Shown here piece by piece: positions 21,713 through 33,800 of a stretch of DNA of 64,000 nt (positions within the stretch are counted from its first letter, which is position 1; each line of letters opens with the position of its first letter). Location of the stretch: assembly GCF_022965805.1 (NCBI RefSeq), contig NC_133108.1:24519545-24583544 (forward strand), in the 5' to 3' direction. Under the pieces are notes generated by a model. That model ran no database searches. It was not told the DNA's origin and saw only the letters and a list, made by a program, of their open reading frames with translations. This DNA comes from Primulina eburnea (lineage: Eukaryota; Streptophyta; Magnoliopsida; Lamiales; Gesneriaceae). The position numbers and the translations under genes were made by a program.

Positions 21713-24495
21713 TGTAACGAACCGTACTCTCACTACTTGAAATTTGCGGAAAAATTAAAAATTTTCTTTTAAACTAAAAAAAGAATGCGGAAATGAAATC
21801 GAATACGGTCGTTACTACATCCTTCACCAATGAAAATGTTTGAAATCGACATCCCCAATAAAATTTGCTAAAAAGAAATACTTGTTCCGAAAGTCTTGAA
21901 ATGAAACATAGCATCAGAGTATTTTTAAACTTTTGCATGAAACTTAAACATTGCGGTCCTCGGGTCTAGCCTGCCACTCAGTCCAAGCCTGCCCCTTGGT
22001 CGCCACCTCCTGTCTCCTCAACATAGTCACCTGCATCGAACAAGTCTAGTGAGTCTAAAGACTCAACACGTATAAACTGGAATAACGAGTACTACGTAAT
22101 AAAATCGCATGCAAATTTAAAACAGGACATACATAACTTGAACCTTGAGCTTGCATAATAAACTTGAACATACATATGTACATACTAGACGTGCCATCAA
22201 CATAAACTTTCATAAACATACTTAAACATACGAAACTTCATCATTTGGCGTAGAGGCATGTTTCAAAGCAAGTGACCCATGACATAAAAGAGCCTGATCA
22301 GACTATACCACAGTACTGGGCTGACAGGGACGTATCCACTGCCGCATACATAATATCCCCGTTCATAATTTAACGCTTTCCAACCACGATCTAACCCGTT
22401 CATAATTTAACGGGCGGATTGGTCCCCGTTCATAATTTAACGCTTTCCAATCCTAACATAATTTGGTCACAAGACATTTAGCATACCTCAAAAACTTAAA
22501 ATATTTTCTTGCACGTTGTACATACTTAGTTGACGTTGAAGGATTCGTTGGACTTTGATCGGGGCCGTCACTGCACATACTATCATGAATTCACTTACTT
22601 AAATTGCATAACTTAGACGTAGAAATCATCCCCACTCTCAAGCTCAATCATTCCTTAGAACATTCTACAATATCCCATGGCTCGACCTTGGAAATCGTTG
22701 TACTAAACAATGACATCAAACCTCAAACATGTCATAATATTTTTCCCAAAATATGAAGGACACGGACCCCGTGCCTACCTCCGTGTAGGGGTCCGTGTAG
22801 ACTCTGTAAATTGAGTTGGGTGGAAGGGAGGGGCACGGACCCCGTGTCAGGGTCCGTCAAAGGGTCCGTATAGACACTGTAAAATGGGTCGTGAAGAAAA
22901 GGGAGGGCACGGACCCCGTCAATAGGTCCGGGTCAGGGTCCGTGTACATACTGTGTAGATGCACCAATGGAAAAACAAAGGCACGGACCCCGTATAAGGG
23001 TACGGTTAGGGGTCCGTCTAGTCTCTGGAAAAAGACACTTCGGGTGAACAAAGGGCACGGACCCCGTGGCAGGGTCCGTGTGAGGGTCCGGCTAGACACT
23101 GGAAGTTGAAACCTGCGTGAAAGCTTGACATAAAAGTTCATCCTTCTCAATCAACCCGAATGGCTATGAAACGATACTTCGAGACTCCTCCTAGGACAAC
23201 ATAACATCGGCCTAAACTCGTATGAATACCCACCCAACGACATTCCCCTGCGACACATACAATTTGGTAAAACGCGGCAATTGACGCCAATTGATTCCTA
23301 TGACTTATTGTGTATTCTAGTGCCTATCAATACCCCATGACATGATAAATAATGACCCAACATCGTACCGATCACACCTAGACGCAGCAACAATCACCCG
23401 TCGATTTCCAACGAAGCCTGCAACATAAAACTTCAAGCAACGTATCAATACAAATTTTCTGAAAATCTCAGTTTGAGCAGCTTCCCGGAAAATATCATAA
23501 CTCACTCATTTTTCATCCAAAAATCCCAATTTTATATCAAATCAAAGGTATCGAAATGTTCTACGATTTTCTAGTTGAAAGTTTTCTCAAAATATGTACC
23601 CAAAAATCGCAGTTTTCACCGGAACAGTAAAAACGAAAATTATAGATCTGAAAAGTGTTTCAAAAGTGATCCCAACGTAATTGCTCAAACTCTTACGCAT
23701 CATACGCATGGTTTTACGCAAAAATAACAACGCACGCATAATATGACATGATAGATGCATCAAGAACAGAATATACGTGCCTTTTGGATATTAAAAATAC
23801 CGTGACGACGATACCGAAGCGGAGACGGTGCTAGGCTCAATCCGGGACGAACGTGGCGCTAAAAATCCTCGAAGAAAACACACGAAAATATGCTGGAATA
23901 ATTCAGAGGAGGGGCGGCCGTTTCCTTCACAAGAACCCTAGGTTTTCTTTTTAAAATCTGAAAATAAACTTGTAGGTGTGTGTGTTGCGTGTTTTAGTGT
24001 GTGTAAAAACGTGTTTAGTGTGTGTGAGTGTATAAAACGTGTGTGTGCTTTAATTAGGAGAAATTTATGGCTAAATTAACTAATTAAAATACTAATTAAA
24101 AGTTAACATTCATTAATTTAATCAAACTCTGCAATTAAAATGATTACACAACAATTTTTAAAAATTTAAACTCTTAAATCACTAAATACATAATAATGCT
24201 TTAAAATATTACAACTTAATAACTTATTAAAAATGCCCCATCCTCAACTTAAAATAAAATACCATATTTTAAATTACCAACATCGTCACCGGTCTTTTCC
24301 TCGATCCCGCTTCGAATAGTCGCCTGAAACATGAGACTCGAAAAATATTTTACTGTGCATCACAATGAACATGATTAATTTAAAATAATGCATTTAAATA
24401 AATCATGCATGGCTAAAACTCATTTAAAATTAACTAAATGATTTAATAACAAAATAAATGCACGGGTTATACGTGTACTAAATTTGGGCACTACA
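21713..24495 (-). repeat. Gypsy-A 5' LTR (2783 bp)
   Basis: In plus orientation it starts TGTAACGAACC and ends GGGCACTACA. It is the complete, uninterrupted reference for the left LTR. It includes the GC-rich 74-bp array and shorter 'ccgttcataattta' repeats at 22360-22445. Confidence 0.9.
22761..23100. repeat. 74-bp GC-rich tandem array, second LTR copy
   Basis: CACGGACCCCGT units start at 22761, 22834, 22908, 22982 and 23056 (73 bp, then 74 bp three times). Same array as at 8626. Confidence 0.85.
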
Positions 24496-24687
24496 TATCC
24501 AATAATCAATTAACTTATTGGATAAGATCAGTTAGGTTGAGTGATCAGTTGAAAACTGAGTCAGTTCAGTTGAAGATCAACTGACTATTAATAAAATATG
24601 GTAGAAGAAATTCAGTCTGAATCAGTTAAGTGCATTCTGTTAACTGATGTCTCTTTGTCTTCTTCTACTTCTTCAATATGAGTCTGT

Positions 24688-24696
24688 CTATAAATA
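24688..24696 (+). promoter_or_regulatory. TATA box of the antisense unit in SIRE-D
   Basis: CTATAAATA lies 43 nt before the first ATG (24739), a normal plant TATA-to-start spacing with a short leader. The aligned position in SIRE-C reads TGTAAATAA, a weakened box. Confidence 0.45.
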
Positions 24697-24738
24697 AGAT
24701 CATTGTCATTAGAAAATAATAAGAACAATTAAGCACAG

Positions 24739-24840
24739 ATGTATAGAGCAAGAAGTTCCAACATCCCTCTTTCTCCAGCAACGCTTCGCCGTTTGGAGAG
24801 TTTGAAAGAAGCTATTGAGAATCTTGTCTTGGAAAACTAA
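24739..24840 (+). CDS. antisense small ORF a (33 aa) in the SIRE-D spacer
   Basis: Begins MYRARSSNIPLSPATLRRLE and ends IENLVLEN. The counterpart in SIRE-C (58801-58944, minus) is 47 residues with a Ser-rich start and the aligned 'LSQLEVVKKDIEEY'. They share the pattern L-x-x-LE-x-x-K-x-x-IE, suggesting a short amphipathic helix. The stop TAA overlaps the next ATG (TAATG). It could be an upstream ORF, or the first part of one protein broken by a frameshift. I do not recognise a family. Confidence 0.4.
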   Translation: MYRARSSNIPLSPATLRRLESLKEAIENLVLEN

Positions 24841-25151
24841 TGCCCACGTGGACTAAAATACATGACCTCCAAACCATTCAGCGAGATGGATTAGTTGCTA
24901 TTGATAAACAAAGGGCAACTGAGATCAAGTATAAGAGGCGTCTCAATGTTATCCATACTTCAGATCTTGCCATTGATGAAGGTCTTTTAGAGTTGATGCT
25001 ATTAAAGGAGCAGAAAGTGATGAAAAAGATTGTCTTTTCGGAAGGCTTCAGAAGAATATCCTGTAATGATTTAGACAAATGGATGTCCCTTTGGCTAGAA
25101 GCCAATGATAAGGAAATAAATCGTGTAATATGTGAAAGATATTATCCATAA
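24840..25151 (+). CDS. antisense ORF b (103 aa) in the SIRE-D spacer, unknown protein
   Basis: A mostly charged, probably helical protein starting MPTWTKIHDLQTIQRDG and ending 'EINRVICERYYP'. SIRE-C carries the colinear remnant (from 58795 on the minus strand). Without gaps over about 68 codons they share W-x-K-x-x-DL-x-x-IQR-x-G, RA-x-x-x-KY, NV-x-H-x-S-x-L, LL and KE, roughly 44 percent identity counted by eye. The SIRE-C copy has stops where this one has Gln. The second ORF starts in the -1 frame relative to ORF a in both copies. Function unknown; no signal peptide or membrane segment is visible. Confidence 0.5.
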   Translation: MPTWTKIHDLQTIQRDGLVAIDKQRATEIKYKRRLNVIHTSDLAIDEGLLELMLLKEQKVMKKIVFSEGFRRISCNDLDKWMSLWLEANDKEINRVICERYYP

Positions 25152-25288
25152 ATTTGTTGTTTCGATTCATTAATGTTTCTTTACTTCATACTAACTTAGA
25201 TCATTTGACTAACTATTAGTTGTCTAACTGAGAATTCATTAATTGAATGATAATTAGCAATAACTGACAATATCAGCATTAAATATAA

Positions 25289-28200
25289 CTAAGACATATC
25301 AATTAAACCAAGAATATTGCGAACATGAGAAAACTTAGTCTCGGGTAATGGTTTGGTAAAGATGTCAGCTATTTTTTGATCATTTGGTATGTATTCCAGC
25401 CTGATTGCCTTCTTTAGAGCATGATCTATGATGAAATAATTTCTGACATTGATATGCTTGGTCCTTATGTGAAGAACTGGAATATATGTAATTGCAATAG
25501 TGCTTGTATTATTAGAAAAGATTGGTGATTCTTTTGCAATGAATCCATAGTCTTTCAGTTGTTTCTGAACCCAGAGCAGTTGAGCGTAGCAGCTTCTAAC
25601 AGCAAGATATTCTGCTTCAGTTGTCGAAGTTGCTATGGATGTTTGCTTCTTGCTGTACCATGAAATCAGTCTGTCTCTTAGAAACTAACCATTGGTGCTT
25701 TTGCGATCATGCTTACATCGCATAATCTGCATCTGAATAGTCAAATAAATTGAACGATGAGTCCTTAGCATACCATAAGCCCACATTTTGTGTGCCTTTA
25801 AGATATTTCAATATATGTTTGACAACTAAAAAGTACGATTGCTTAAGATTTGCCTAAAATCTGTCACACATACAAACAGTAAATACAATATCAGGACGAC
25901 TAGCAGTTAGGTATAATAAAGAACTTATTAGACCTCTGTAGAGTGCTGTCTCAACTGATATTATCCCTTGATCATTATCTAATTTAATTGAAGAACTCAT
26001 GGGAATATTTGCAGCTGAACATGTTTCCATGCCAAATTACTTGAGCAATTCCTTTGCGTATTTGGTGTGATTGATAAAAGTACAAGTTTACAGTTGTTTC
26101 ACTTGGAAACCGAGAAAGAATGCCAGTTCACCCATCATACTCGTCTCAAATTTTTCCTGCATTAACTTAGCAAATTTCTCACATAATTTGGGGTTATTTG
26201 GCCCAAAAACATTATCATCAACATATATTTTCACAAGTAAAATATGATCATTCTTTGAAACTTTGAACATAGTCTCATCAACTAATCCAATAGTAAAATC
26301 ATGATCAGCTAGAAATTTTGAAAGTGTTTCATATCAAGCTCTTGGAGCTTGTTTAAGACCATATAGAGCTTTGTTCAAATGATAAACATGATCAGGAAGA
26401 GAGTGATTAACAAAACCTGGTGGTTGTTCAACATATACTTCTTCTTGCAACTGACCATTGAGAAATGCACTCCTCACGTCCATTTGGTAGACTTTAAAGT
26501 TTTTGAACGAGGCATACACAAGAAATATTCTGATTGATTCCAATCTTGCAACTGGTGCATATGTCTCATCGTAATTTATTCCTTCTTATTGCCTATATCC
26601 TTGTGCTACAAGCCTCGCTTTATTGCGCACAACTGAACCATCTTCATTCATTTGTTTCTGTACACCCATTTCGTACCTATAACAGTTTTAGAAACTGGTC
26701 TTGGAACTACGTTCCAGATATTGTTATTGATAAACTGATTTAGCTTTTCTTCAATAGCATTTATCCAGTTAGGATCAACAAGAGCTTCATCAGTTTTCTT
26801 TGGTTCCACTTGGGAAACAAAATCTGAATGAATAAATAAATTAATCCGTTGATTTTGAGTTCTTATCGGATCATATGTGTTACCTATCACCAATTCTGGT
26901 GGATGAGATTTCTTTCATTTGTATTCATCATTTCTAGTTGCTGCTGCTTCAGTCGGTATTTGAATATTATCATTTTGCTCTAACAAATGATTATCAGGAA
27001 CAATTTCTTGTTCAACTGATTGATCCAGTACTTCTGGTTCTGGTGTTTGAAGGATATTTTGATTGATGTGATTTTATTCTTCACTATCATCCTCCAAACT
27101 ATATTTGTAAACCGATCAGCTAGCTCAAGTGGATCAGTTAGTACAGATTCATCAAATACCACATGAATTGACTATTCGACATTCAAAGTTCATTTGTTAA
27201 ATACTCTATAAGATTTACTTACGGATGAATAACCAAGAAATATTCCCTCTGCATATTTAGCATCAAAAGCTTTTAAATGATTTTTTCCATTATCGAGAAT
27301 AAAACATTTGCAGCCAAATATTTTGAAGTAAGAAACCACACTTTTACGTCCATGTCATATCTCATATGGCATTTTCAAATGATTTTTATTAATCATCTAT
27401 ATGTATTGAGTGTAATACGCGGTGTTTACTACTTCTGCCCAAAACCTCTGAGAAATACCAAAATCAACAAGCAATATTCTAGCATCTTTTTTAAGGGTAC
27501 GAGTTCTTCTCTCAGCTACACCATTTTGTTGAGGTGTTCTAGCTGATGAGAGCTCTGGCTTGATCCCGGTATTTTCTAAAAATTGTGAAAGATTTTGATT
27601 CATGAATTCAGTCCCTCGATCACACCTTATTCTATCAATACCAACTGATTTTTCATTTAATAATCTTTTAAAAATTTTAATCAGTTGTGCAGCAGTTCTG
27701 TCTTTGAATTTTAGAAAGATAACCCAAGTAAATCTTGAAAATTCATCAACGATTAACAAGGTGTATTTCATTCCCCCTAAACTCATGACTGGTATATGAC
27801 CAAAAAGATACATATGCAGCAGTTCTAAGCATCTGGAGGATGATTTACTCCCCTTGTTTTTCAATGAAGATCATACTTGCTTACCAAACTGACATGCTGA
27901 ACAAATTTTATCCTTTGAAAAATCTATTTTGGGCAAACCAGTTATAAGATCATGGTTACTCAGATAAGAAATAGACTTAATGTTTAGGTGGTTCAGCCTT
28001 TAATGCCATAACCAGTTCTTAAAATATTTTAAAGCTATAAAACAAACGTGTGCATTAGGTTGATCAGTCCAATTGACTTTGTAAGAATTTCCACAACGAT
28101 TGCCAGTTAAAATTATCTCATCAGTTGAGTTTCTAACTATGCAAGTGTGTATGTTGAACTGAACTGAGAAATTGTCTCCAAAACAATTTTGTTCAGTTGG

Positions 28201-28559
28201 GATAGAAAATTTGCATTAGCTTACCCTTACCCACAGTTTTACCCCTAGAGTTGTCTCCAAAACAATCTCATTAGCTTACCCTTACCCACAGTTTTACCCC
28301 TAAAGTTGTCTCCAAAACCGATGTTTGGACCAGTGTATTTGTTCAGCTGGGATAGAAAATTTGCATTCCTTGTCATATGTCATGAGCATCCACTATCCAG
28401 ATATCAGATTGAATCTTTATTTTTACATGTCACCTGCAATCACACACAATGAATAATTTTGCCCATATCTATTTGGGTCCTGAACTGATTAGCCCTTTAG
28501 GAACCGAAACTTGAATCAGTCTGACTGACTTTCTAGTTGTTGTGTTCCAAATGATTTTT
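25289..28559 (-). pseudogene. pol: SIRE-D pol, decayed
   Basis: Pieces of Copia pol occur in the right order. Protease remnants near 28200-28440 are disturbed by a local duplication. The integrase core at 27397-27864 has RCDRGTEF and NGVAERR. RT pieces lie at 26648-26893, 26334-26543 ('[20 protein letters not shown]', '[11 protein letters not shown]') and 26088-26270 (YVDD followed by N). RNase H ends 'ADIFTKPLPETKFSH' with a stop at 25289. There are many stops and frameshifts. It is clearly related to SIRE-C pol. Confidence 0.8.
28214..28323 (-). repeat. 55-bp tandem duplication inside SIRE-D pol
   Basis: Two near-identical copies start at 28214 and 28269 with 'cattagcttacccttaccca' and end 'gttgtctccaaaac'. 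They lie in the protease region and are absent from SIRE-C. Confidence 0.75.
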
Positions 28560-30424
28560 CACGGCTTGTGTGTGCTTGTTGTGTTGTGTGCAGATGAGGC
28601 AATATGTGCTTTATCCTTGTTCAAGTGGTTTTTCAGCCGATTTCTTTTCTGAACTGGTTTACAGTTATGGTAATTGGAATAGCCATTTGGATAAATCAGG
28701 TGTTTATTGCTGAACCTTTTAGGTGGCCAGCTACACGAATCAGTTGAATTTTTAGGGCTATAACCAATTTCATACTTTTTAGCCTTGTTCTTAATTTCAG
28801 TAGGTTGTTCAACTGGTCTACTTGGCTCAGGTTGTTCTTGTACCACAACTGAGACAAAGTGTATATATTTTCCTTTGCTCATGTTCAGTTTTTGCTCAGT
28901 ATCACTGCTAGAAGTTTCATCATGATTGCTAAAGCCTAAACCGGTTTTATCGTTAACTGATTTTTGCATAGATTGCATTTCAGCTAGTGCAATTGATGAT
29001 TTATTTCATGCCTGAATAAGCTCAGTTTGCTTTGAATTATCAAGCGTTAACTGTTAAATCATAGATTGGATCCTTCTTCTTTCAGCATTCAGCTCAGCAA
29101 TCTCCCATTTAAGACTTAACATTTCAACTGATTTATCAGTTTCAGTTTTAGCGTCATTGGGATCAGTTTGCTTTGCTTTGGCCTTCTCAACCGAGAGAGC
29201 AAGATTGTGATACTCTTTGACCATGTCATGTAATGTGTAAATAAGTTCATCACGTGTAAAGTCAGTTGAACTAAAATCGAATACATGTTCACTGGTTGAT
29301 TCTAGTTCTATTTCATCAGTCATCAGACAATTGACTTCCTCATCATCGTTGGAGCTACTCAAGCTCTCAGGTTCTGATTCATTGCTGTTAGATTCAAACT
29401 ATTTGGATTTATTTTCCTCAGCTAGAAGAACTTTGTGTTTCTTTCTGAATGATTTCTTATCATATTTAGTTCTTCCCGTGTGTTCATGTGATTTTTTTCC
29501 CTTTTCAGCTGACACTCGACTATCCTTCTTTGGCTTAGGACAGTCAGCAATGAAGTGTCCAGTTTTGCCACAGTTTTACCAAGCATTTGGTTCTTCCTTG
29601 GTGTTATTCCTCTGATATTGTCTTTGAAAAGAGCCTTGATTTCTTCTCATGAATCTTCTCATTTTTTTGAAAAATGACATTGCGTCATTACATAACTGAT
29701 CAGTAGTTGAACCAATTGGTTCTAGTTTGACAGCACTAAGAGCTGTTGTAGCTACTGGTGTGGAAGGTTATCCTTCTCTCATCTGCAACTTGAACTCATA
29801 GGCCTTCAGATCAGTAAATAGATCGTATAATTCGACCTTATTTAGGTCCTTTGATTCTCTCATAGCCATTGTCTTAACATCTCATTCCTTGGGAAGACCT
29901 CTGACTACTTTTAGCGCTACTTCTTTTTTTTGAATACACCTTTCCAAGTGCATTCAAATCGGTTATTATGCCGCTGATTCTCTCATCATATTTGTGCATA
30001 GATTCTCTAATCTTCATTTTAATATTATCGAATTTTGAACAGCAACTGAAAGTTTATTCTATTTAGTTTGCTCATTGCCTTCGCAGAGCTGAGTCAACTT
30101 CTCCCAGATTTCTTTTTCTATCTTGCACGTCTTTATTTTGCTGAAATTGATTTATCCAGAGTTTCGTACAAGATATCTTTGGCCACATTGTCCAAGTTGG
30201 TTTTTCTTTTGCCATATGTTGTCCATTTTTCTCTTGGATTTTCAATACGATGTGGTGCGCCATCAGTTTTGGCAACAACAGTATTTTCTTTATGTATTCT
30301 CATGGGTCCGTCAGTAATGATATACCAAATGTCATCATATTGTTCAGCTAGTTAGCCTGCATACTAATCTTCCAGTCATCAAACTTTCTCTTGAGAACAT
30401 TGGAATTTTGTTGAAAAAAGACAT
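28560..30424 (-). pseudogene. gag: SIRE-D gag, decayed
   Basis: It starts MSFFNKIPMFSRE at 30424, matching 'MSSFNKIPMSSRE' of SIRE-C. The first frame breaks within about 20 codons. Downstream segments include 29054-29362 (acidic, 'FDFSSTDFTRDEL', then a coiled-coil) and 28559-28978 (basic C-terminus ending in 'YHNCKPVQKRN'). The zinc-knuckle region near 29560 is degenerate. Confidence 0.75.
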
Positions 30425-30470
30425 GGTAATCAGATTTTGTAGTAGGAATATTCAGAAACAAGATTCAACT

Positions 30471-30482
30471 GCTCCGATACCA
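30471..30482 (-). promoter_or_regulatory. primer-binding site, SIRE-D
   Basis: The minus strand reads TGGTATCGGAGC, one mismatch from the tRNA-iMet complement, just inside the LTR end CCTATCA (30485). Confidence 0.85.
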
Positions 30483-30484
30483 CT

Positions 30485-30858
30485 TGATAGGATTAGTTGG
30501 TAGGTGAAAGAGTGTATAGAAGGGGGGGTTGAATAAACACTTGAAAATTTTACCACCTTTTCAAATAATGAGTCAGTTTAGTGATAAACTGTACTCGATA
30601 ATCTTGTTATGTCAATGTCAATCAGTTAACTAATGTAAGTGCGGAAATAAACTGACTAACAAATAGAATAAAACGAAAATTAAGATACACGAGATTTATG
30701 GATGTTCGGAGATTTCAATTACTCCTACGTCACCCATTCTATCTAGAAGGTAATATATAAACTAAAAGACTTTGATCAATACAAAACTTGTACAGACCCC
30801 CTTCAGTTTTGGACTTAACAATGTCAAACTGAAACTCCTAGTTTCAATACAGTCTATC
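30485..30858 (-). repeat. SIRE-D 5' LTR, R/U5 part
   Basis: It is the inverse of the LTR ends seen at 53246 and 647: 'gggggttgaataaacac', the 'ggagtaattgaaatctccga' block and 'agttttggactta'. It is cut at CTATC (30854-30858) by Gypsy-B and continues at 50277. Confidence 0.85.
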
Positions 30859-33800
30859 TGTAGAACCCGTTTAATCAGACTACGTATAAGCCATGCATAA
30901 TTTCTAGTATTTAAATTTAAAATGATTTTATTGCATGAGGATTTAAATTCTTTTCTTTAAATTTAATTATTTTACGCAGTAGTTTAGTTATTATCTTTTC
31001 AGCTAATTAAGTGAGGCCGGACTGGAGTTGGAGTTTTGAGATAAATTTAATATTTAGAAAACATTCTTAGAATTTATTTAAGATAAATAATAAGTTAATT
31101 TAATGTAAAATAAAGTATAAGAATTTAAGTAATTAATTAGAAGATAAGTAGTAAATAAATTCCTTTAGGTTCAATAATTAATTTAAAAGCCTAAATTAAA
31201 GTATGTGACAAATTGAGATAAGTTAATCTAGGCTTATTTTAATTAAGAAATTTCAACTAAACATGTTAGCAATTTAATTTAAAGATTTAGCCATGCATGC
31301 AAGATAATGTTATTCCTTAATTAATTTATTAATTCACTAAAATATTTAATGGGTAGATAAAACTATAAAGAATTAAAATACATGATTTAAGAAATACTTT
31401 CCCTCCCATTATCATATAATTTTCGGCCATTTCACTTTAAAGGGATTCAAATTTTGACAACTCATTTCCTTTGTTATCTTTCCTTACCATTTTTATTGAT
31501 AGATAATTCCCTAAATTTTATTCACCACTAATTATCATTTAACCAATATTTGTACCATGTTTATCTAGCAATATTCCATCCCCATTTATCATAAAAAAAA
31601 AAAAAAAATCGGGAACCTTGATTTGGATTGGATTTGCAACTCACCATTTAATATCATTCCTTAATCTTTTCTTGGTAGATAATTTCCCCCACTTTTAAAT
31701 CACCAACAATTAAATAATTAAGCAATTTTCTCCCTTGTTCCTAGACTAAAAATCGACCATGTGCACTCCTAATTATCCCTCAAATCTTTTTATATAACCT
31801 ACCATTTTCTATCTAACTAATAACTAGGATAGCAAGATTATTCTCTTCCTTTTATCTTGAAACCTCCCATTTATTTTCCTAGACTTCCCTCCCTTACCAT
31901 ATCACCGAAATTCAGTAGCTATTCAGTAGAAAAATCGAGATTTAGCTAGAGGAAAATAAGTGAGAAAAAGTAGAAAAAAGAAAGTGAAGCACTTCGCCTC
32001 CTCCGCGCCGCGTCGTCGTTTCATTTGTTTTTCTTTCAAAAAAGTCCAGGCATGTATATACGTCCCCTTTCTCTTCAATCAAGCCATATAAGTATTTTAA
32101 AACATCATACTCATTATTTTAATAAGCAAGGACCGAAATATTTGACAGCATGTGTTCGAAACTTGTACAGAATTGTTTTTTGACACTTTTTGTGCCTTCA
32201 CAATTTGATTGTTTTTGTGAGTACAGGTGGTTGGCTCGACCCTAGGCTCCAAGGGCTGCACCTAGACACGTACTAGGGTGTGTTAGGATCATGTTGGTCC
32301 ATTAGTTCAAGCCCCATGCACGCACGGAAGGGAAATGACAGCAACCTTCCATAATACCATTTTGAACCTCGATATTTTCTGTTTTGCTGTCAAGAGGGAT
32401 GATTCTGATCTTGGCAGCCCTAGGAGCTATAGCCATGGTTAGAACATCTCCTTTTTATGTCTAAGAAGTGACCAAGTTGGCCTTTCAAGATTTGGTCCAT
32501 GGCTTCCTCGGTTTTCAAAATAAAACAATACAAGTGTCCCTTCGGTTTTCAAGTTTCTGGTTTGTGTGTGAGTTGGGTTTCGAATTCTAGAGTGTTGTGT
32601 GGATCTTGGTTGGCTTCTAGCCCTTAGCCATGGTTCACACAATACCTCATGATGTCTAGATCATGCCATGGTCAATCAAATGGCCACTGAAATGGTCCAT
32701 GACCGCAATCAATGTAATCCTCCCCACACGCGCAGCATGACTTCTCGGGTGGGAGTTTTGAGTCGTTCTTGGTGTTGCTTGGATTGTGGTTGGCCTAGGG
32801 CCCTTGTCCATGGTTCAAGCCGCACCTTAGGATGTTGGTAAGAGGCTCTGGTCGGTTGTTCAAGCCCCAATGGCCAATAGCCTCGCAAACGAAGCAAGGA
32901 AACGCAACAGCTGCTGCTGTAATATTTGACAGCAACTTGGTGCTTCGGTTCAGAGGCTCGTTTGAGTTCTTGGTTGGAATTTAGCCTATGGCCCTGGACT
33001 GGACAGTACCTCATCGAGTTAGGAAGGTCATTTTTTGGCCGTTTGGGATTCGGTTAAGTTTATAAGTCGTACGAGATTTTATGGTGCAATGTGCCAAAGT
33101 GACTCTCGAAAGAGCGTTCCATGTTTTTGGCTTCCATTCACCAAATTTCGAGTACTGAAATTTTAGGAAGATTATTTCCTCATTTTAGGTGTATTTTAAT
33201 CATGTCTAAATGACGGTTCGATATAGGTTCGGGTTGGTAAGAAGCCATGGTTAAATACTAAGTTAGTTGGGCGTAATTGTCTCGTTTTTGGGTTCAATTA
33301 CAAAGTTCGGTCAAGTTAAGTTATTTGCATATTTTCATGTTAGGTCGCAGCGAGCCTAGGAACGATCCAACCCATTCGGTAAAACAATACAGGAATTATA
33401 ATTATATTACGTGCATAAAAGTATAAAATGTTCATTTTTGAGATATATGTGATATTGCTTGTGGCCACCTCACTATAATGGGATTACAGCTTATCATGGG
33501 ATTATTACTTCACCCAGTGACCACTGACCGGTTCATGTTCTTGTAATGGTACGGATATCCAGTCCAAGGGATGTGATGATCTCTACCCCCCATTATACTG
33601 TGGTTTAGCCTGATCAGACGATTCAGTTCATTTTATGAGCCACTTGCGTAGAACATATTCTCAACAGAAAATTAATATATGCTATTTCATGACAGGACTC
33701 TATCGAACAAACAGTTTACTTACGATTTTCAGCTCAGTTATGCACGTATTTATAATTACTCATGAAAAGATATTTCACGTTATGCTTTACGACATGATAT

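Larger units (their letters stand above)
7548..24495 (-). mobile_element. Gypsy-A: Ty3/Gypsy chromovirus-like element with a nested Copia
   Basis: It is bounded by TG...CA LTRs and by the exact 5-bp duplication TATCC (7543-7547 and 24496-24500). In minus orientation it reads 5' LTR (21713-24495), PBS TGGTATCAGAGC, gag, a putative intron, pol (PR-RT-RNase H-INT-chromodomain-like tail), a PPT-proximal hairpin, the PPT and the 3' LTR (7548-16805, interrupted). Without the nested Copia it is about 10.5 kb. The domain order and the C-terminal 'YPELF' tail indicate a Tekay/Del-like chromovirus (inference). Pol has three stops, so it is probably not autonomous. Confidence 0.9.
24501..25288. other. 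SIRE-D spacer, right part, between pol and ORF3
   Basis: It is rich in CAGTT/AACTG. On the plus strand, antisense to the element, it carries a TATA box and two short overlapping ORFs, annotated separately. Pol ends at 25289 on the minus strand, so the antisense unit and pol are tail to tail, about 137 bp apart. Confidence 0.6.
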
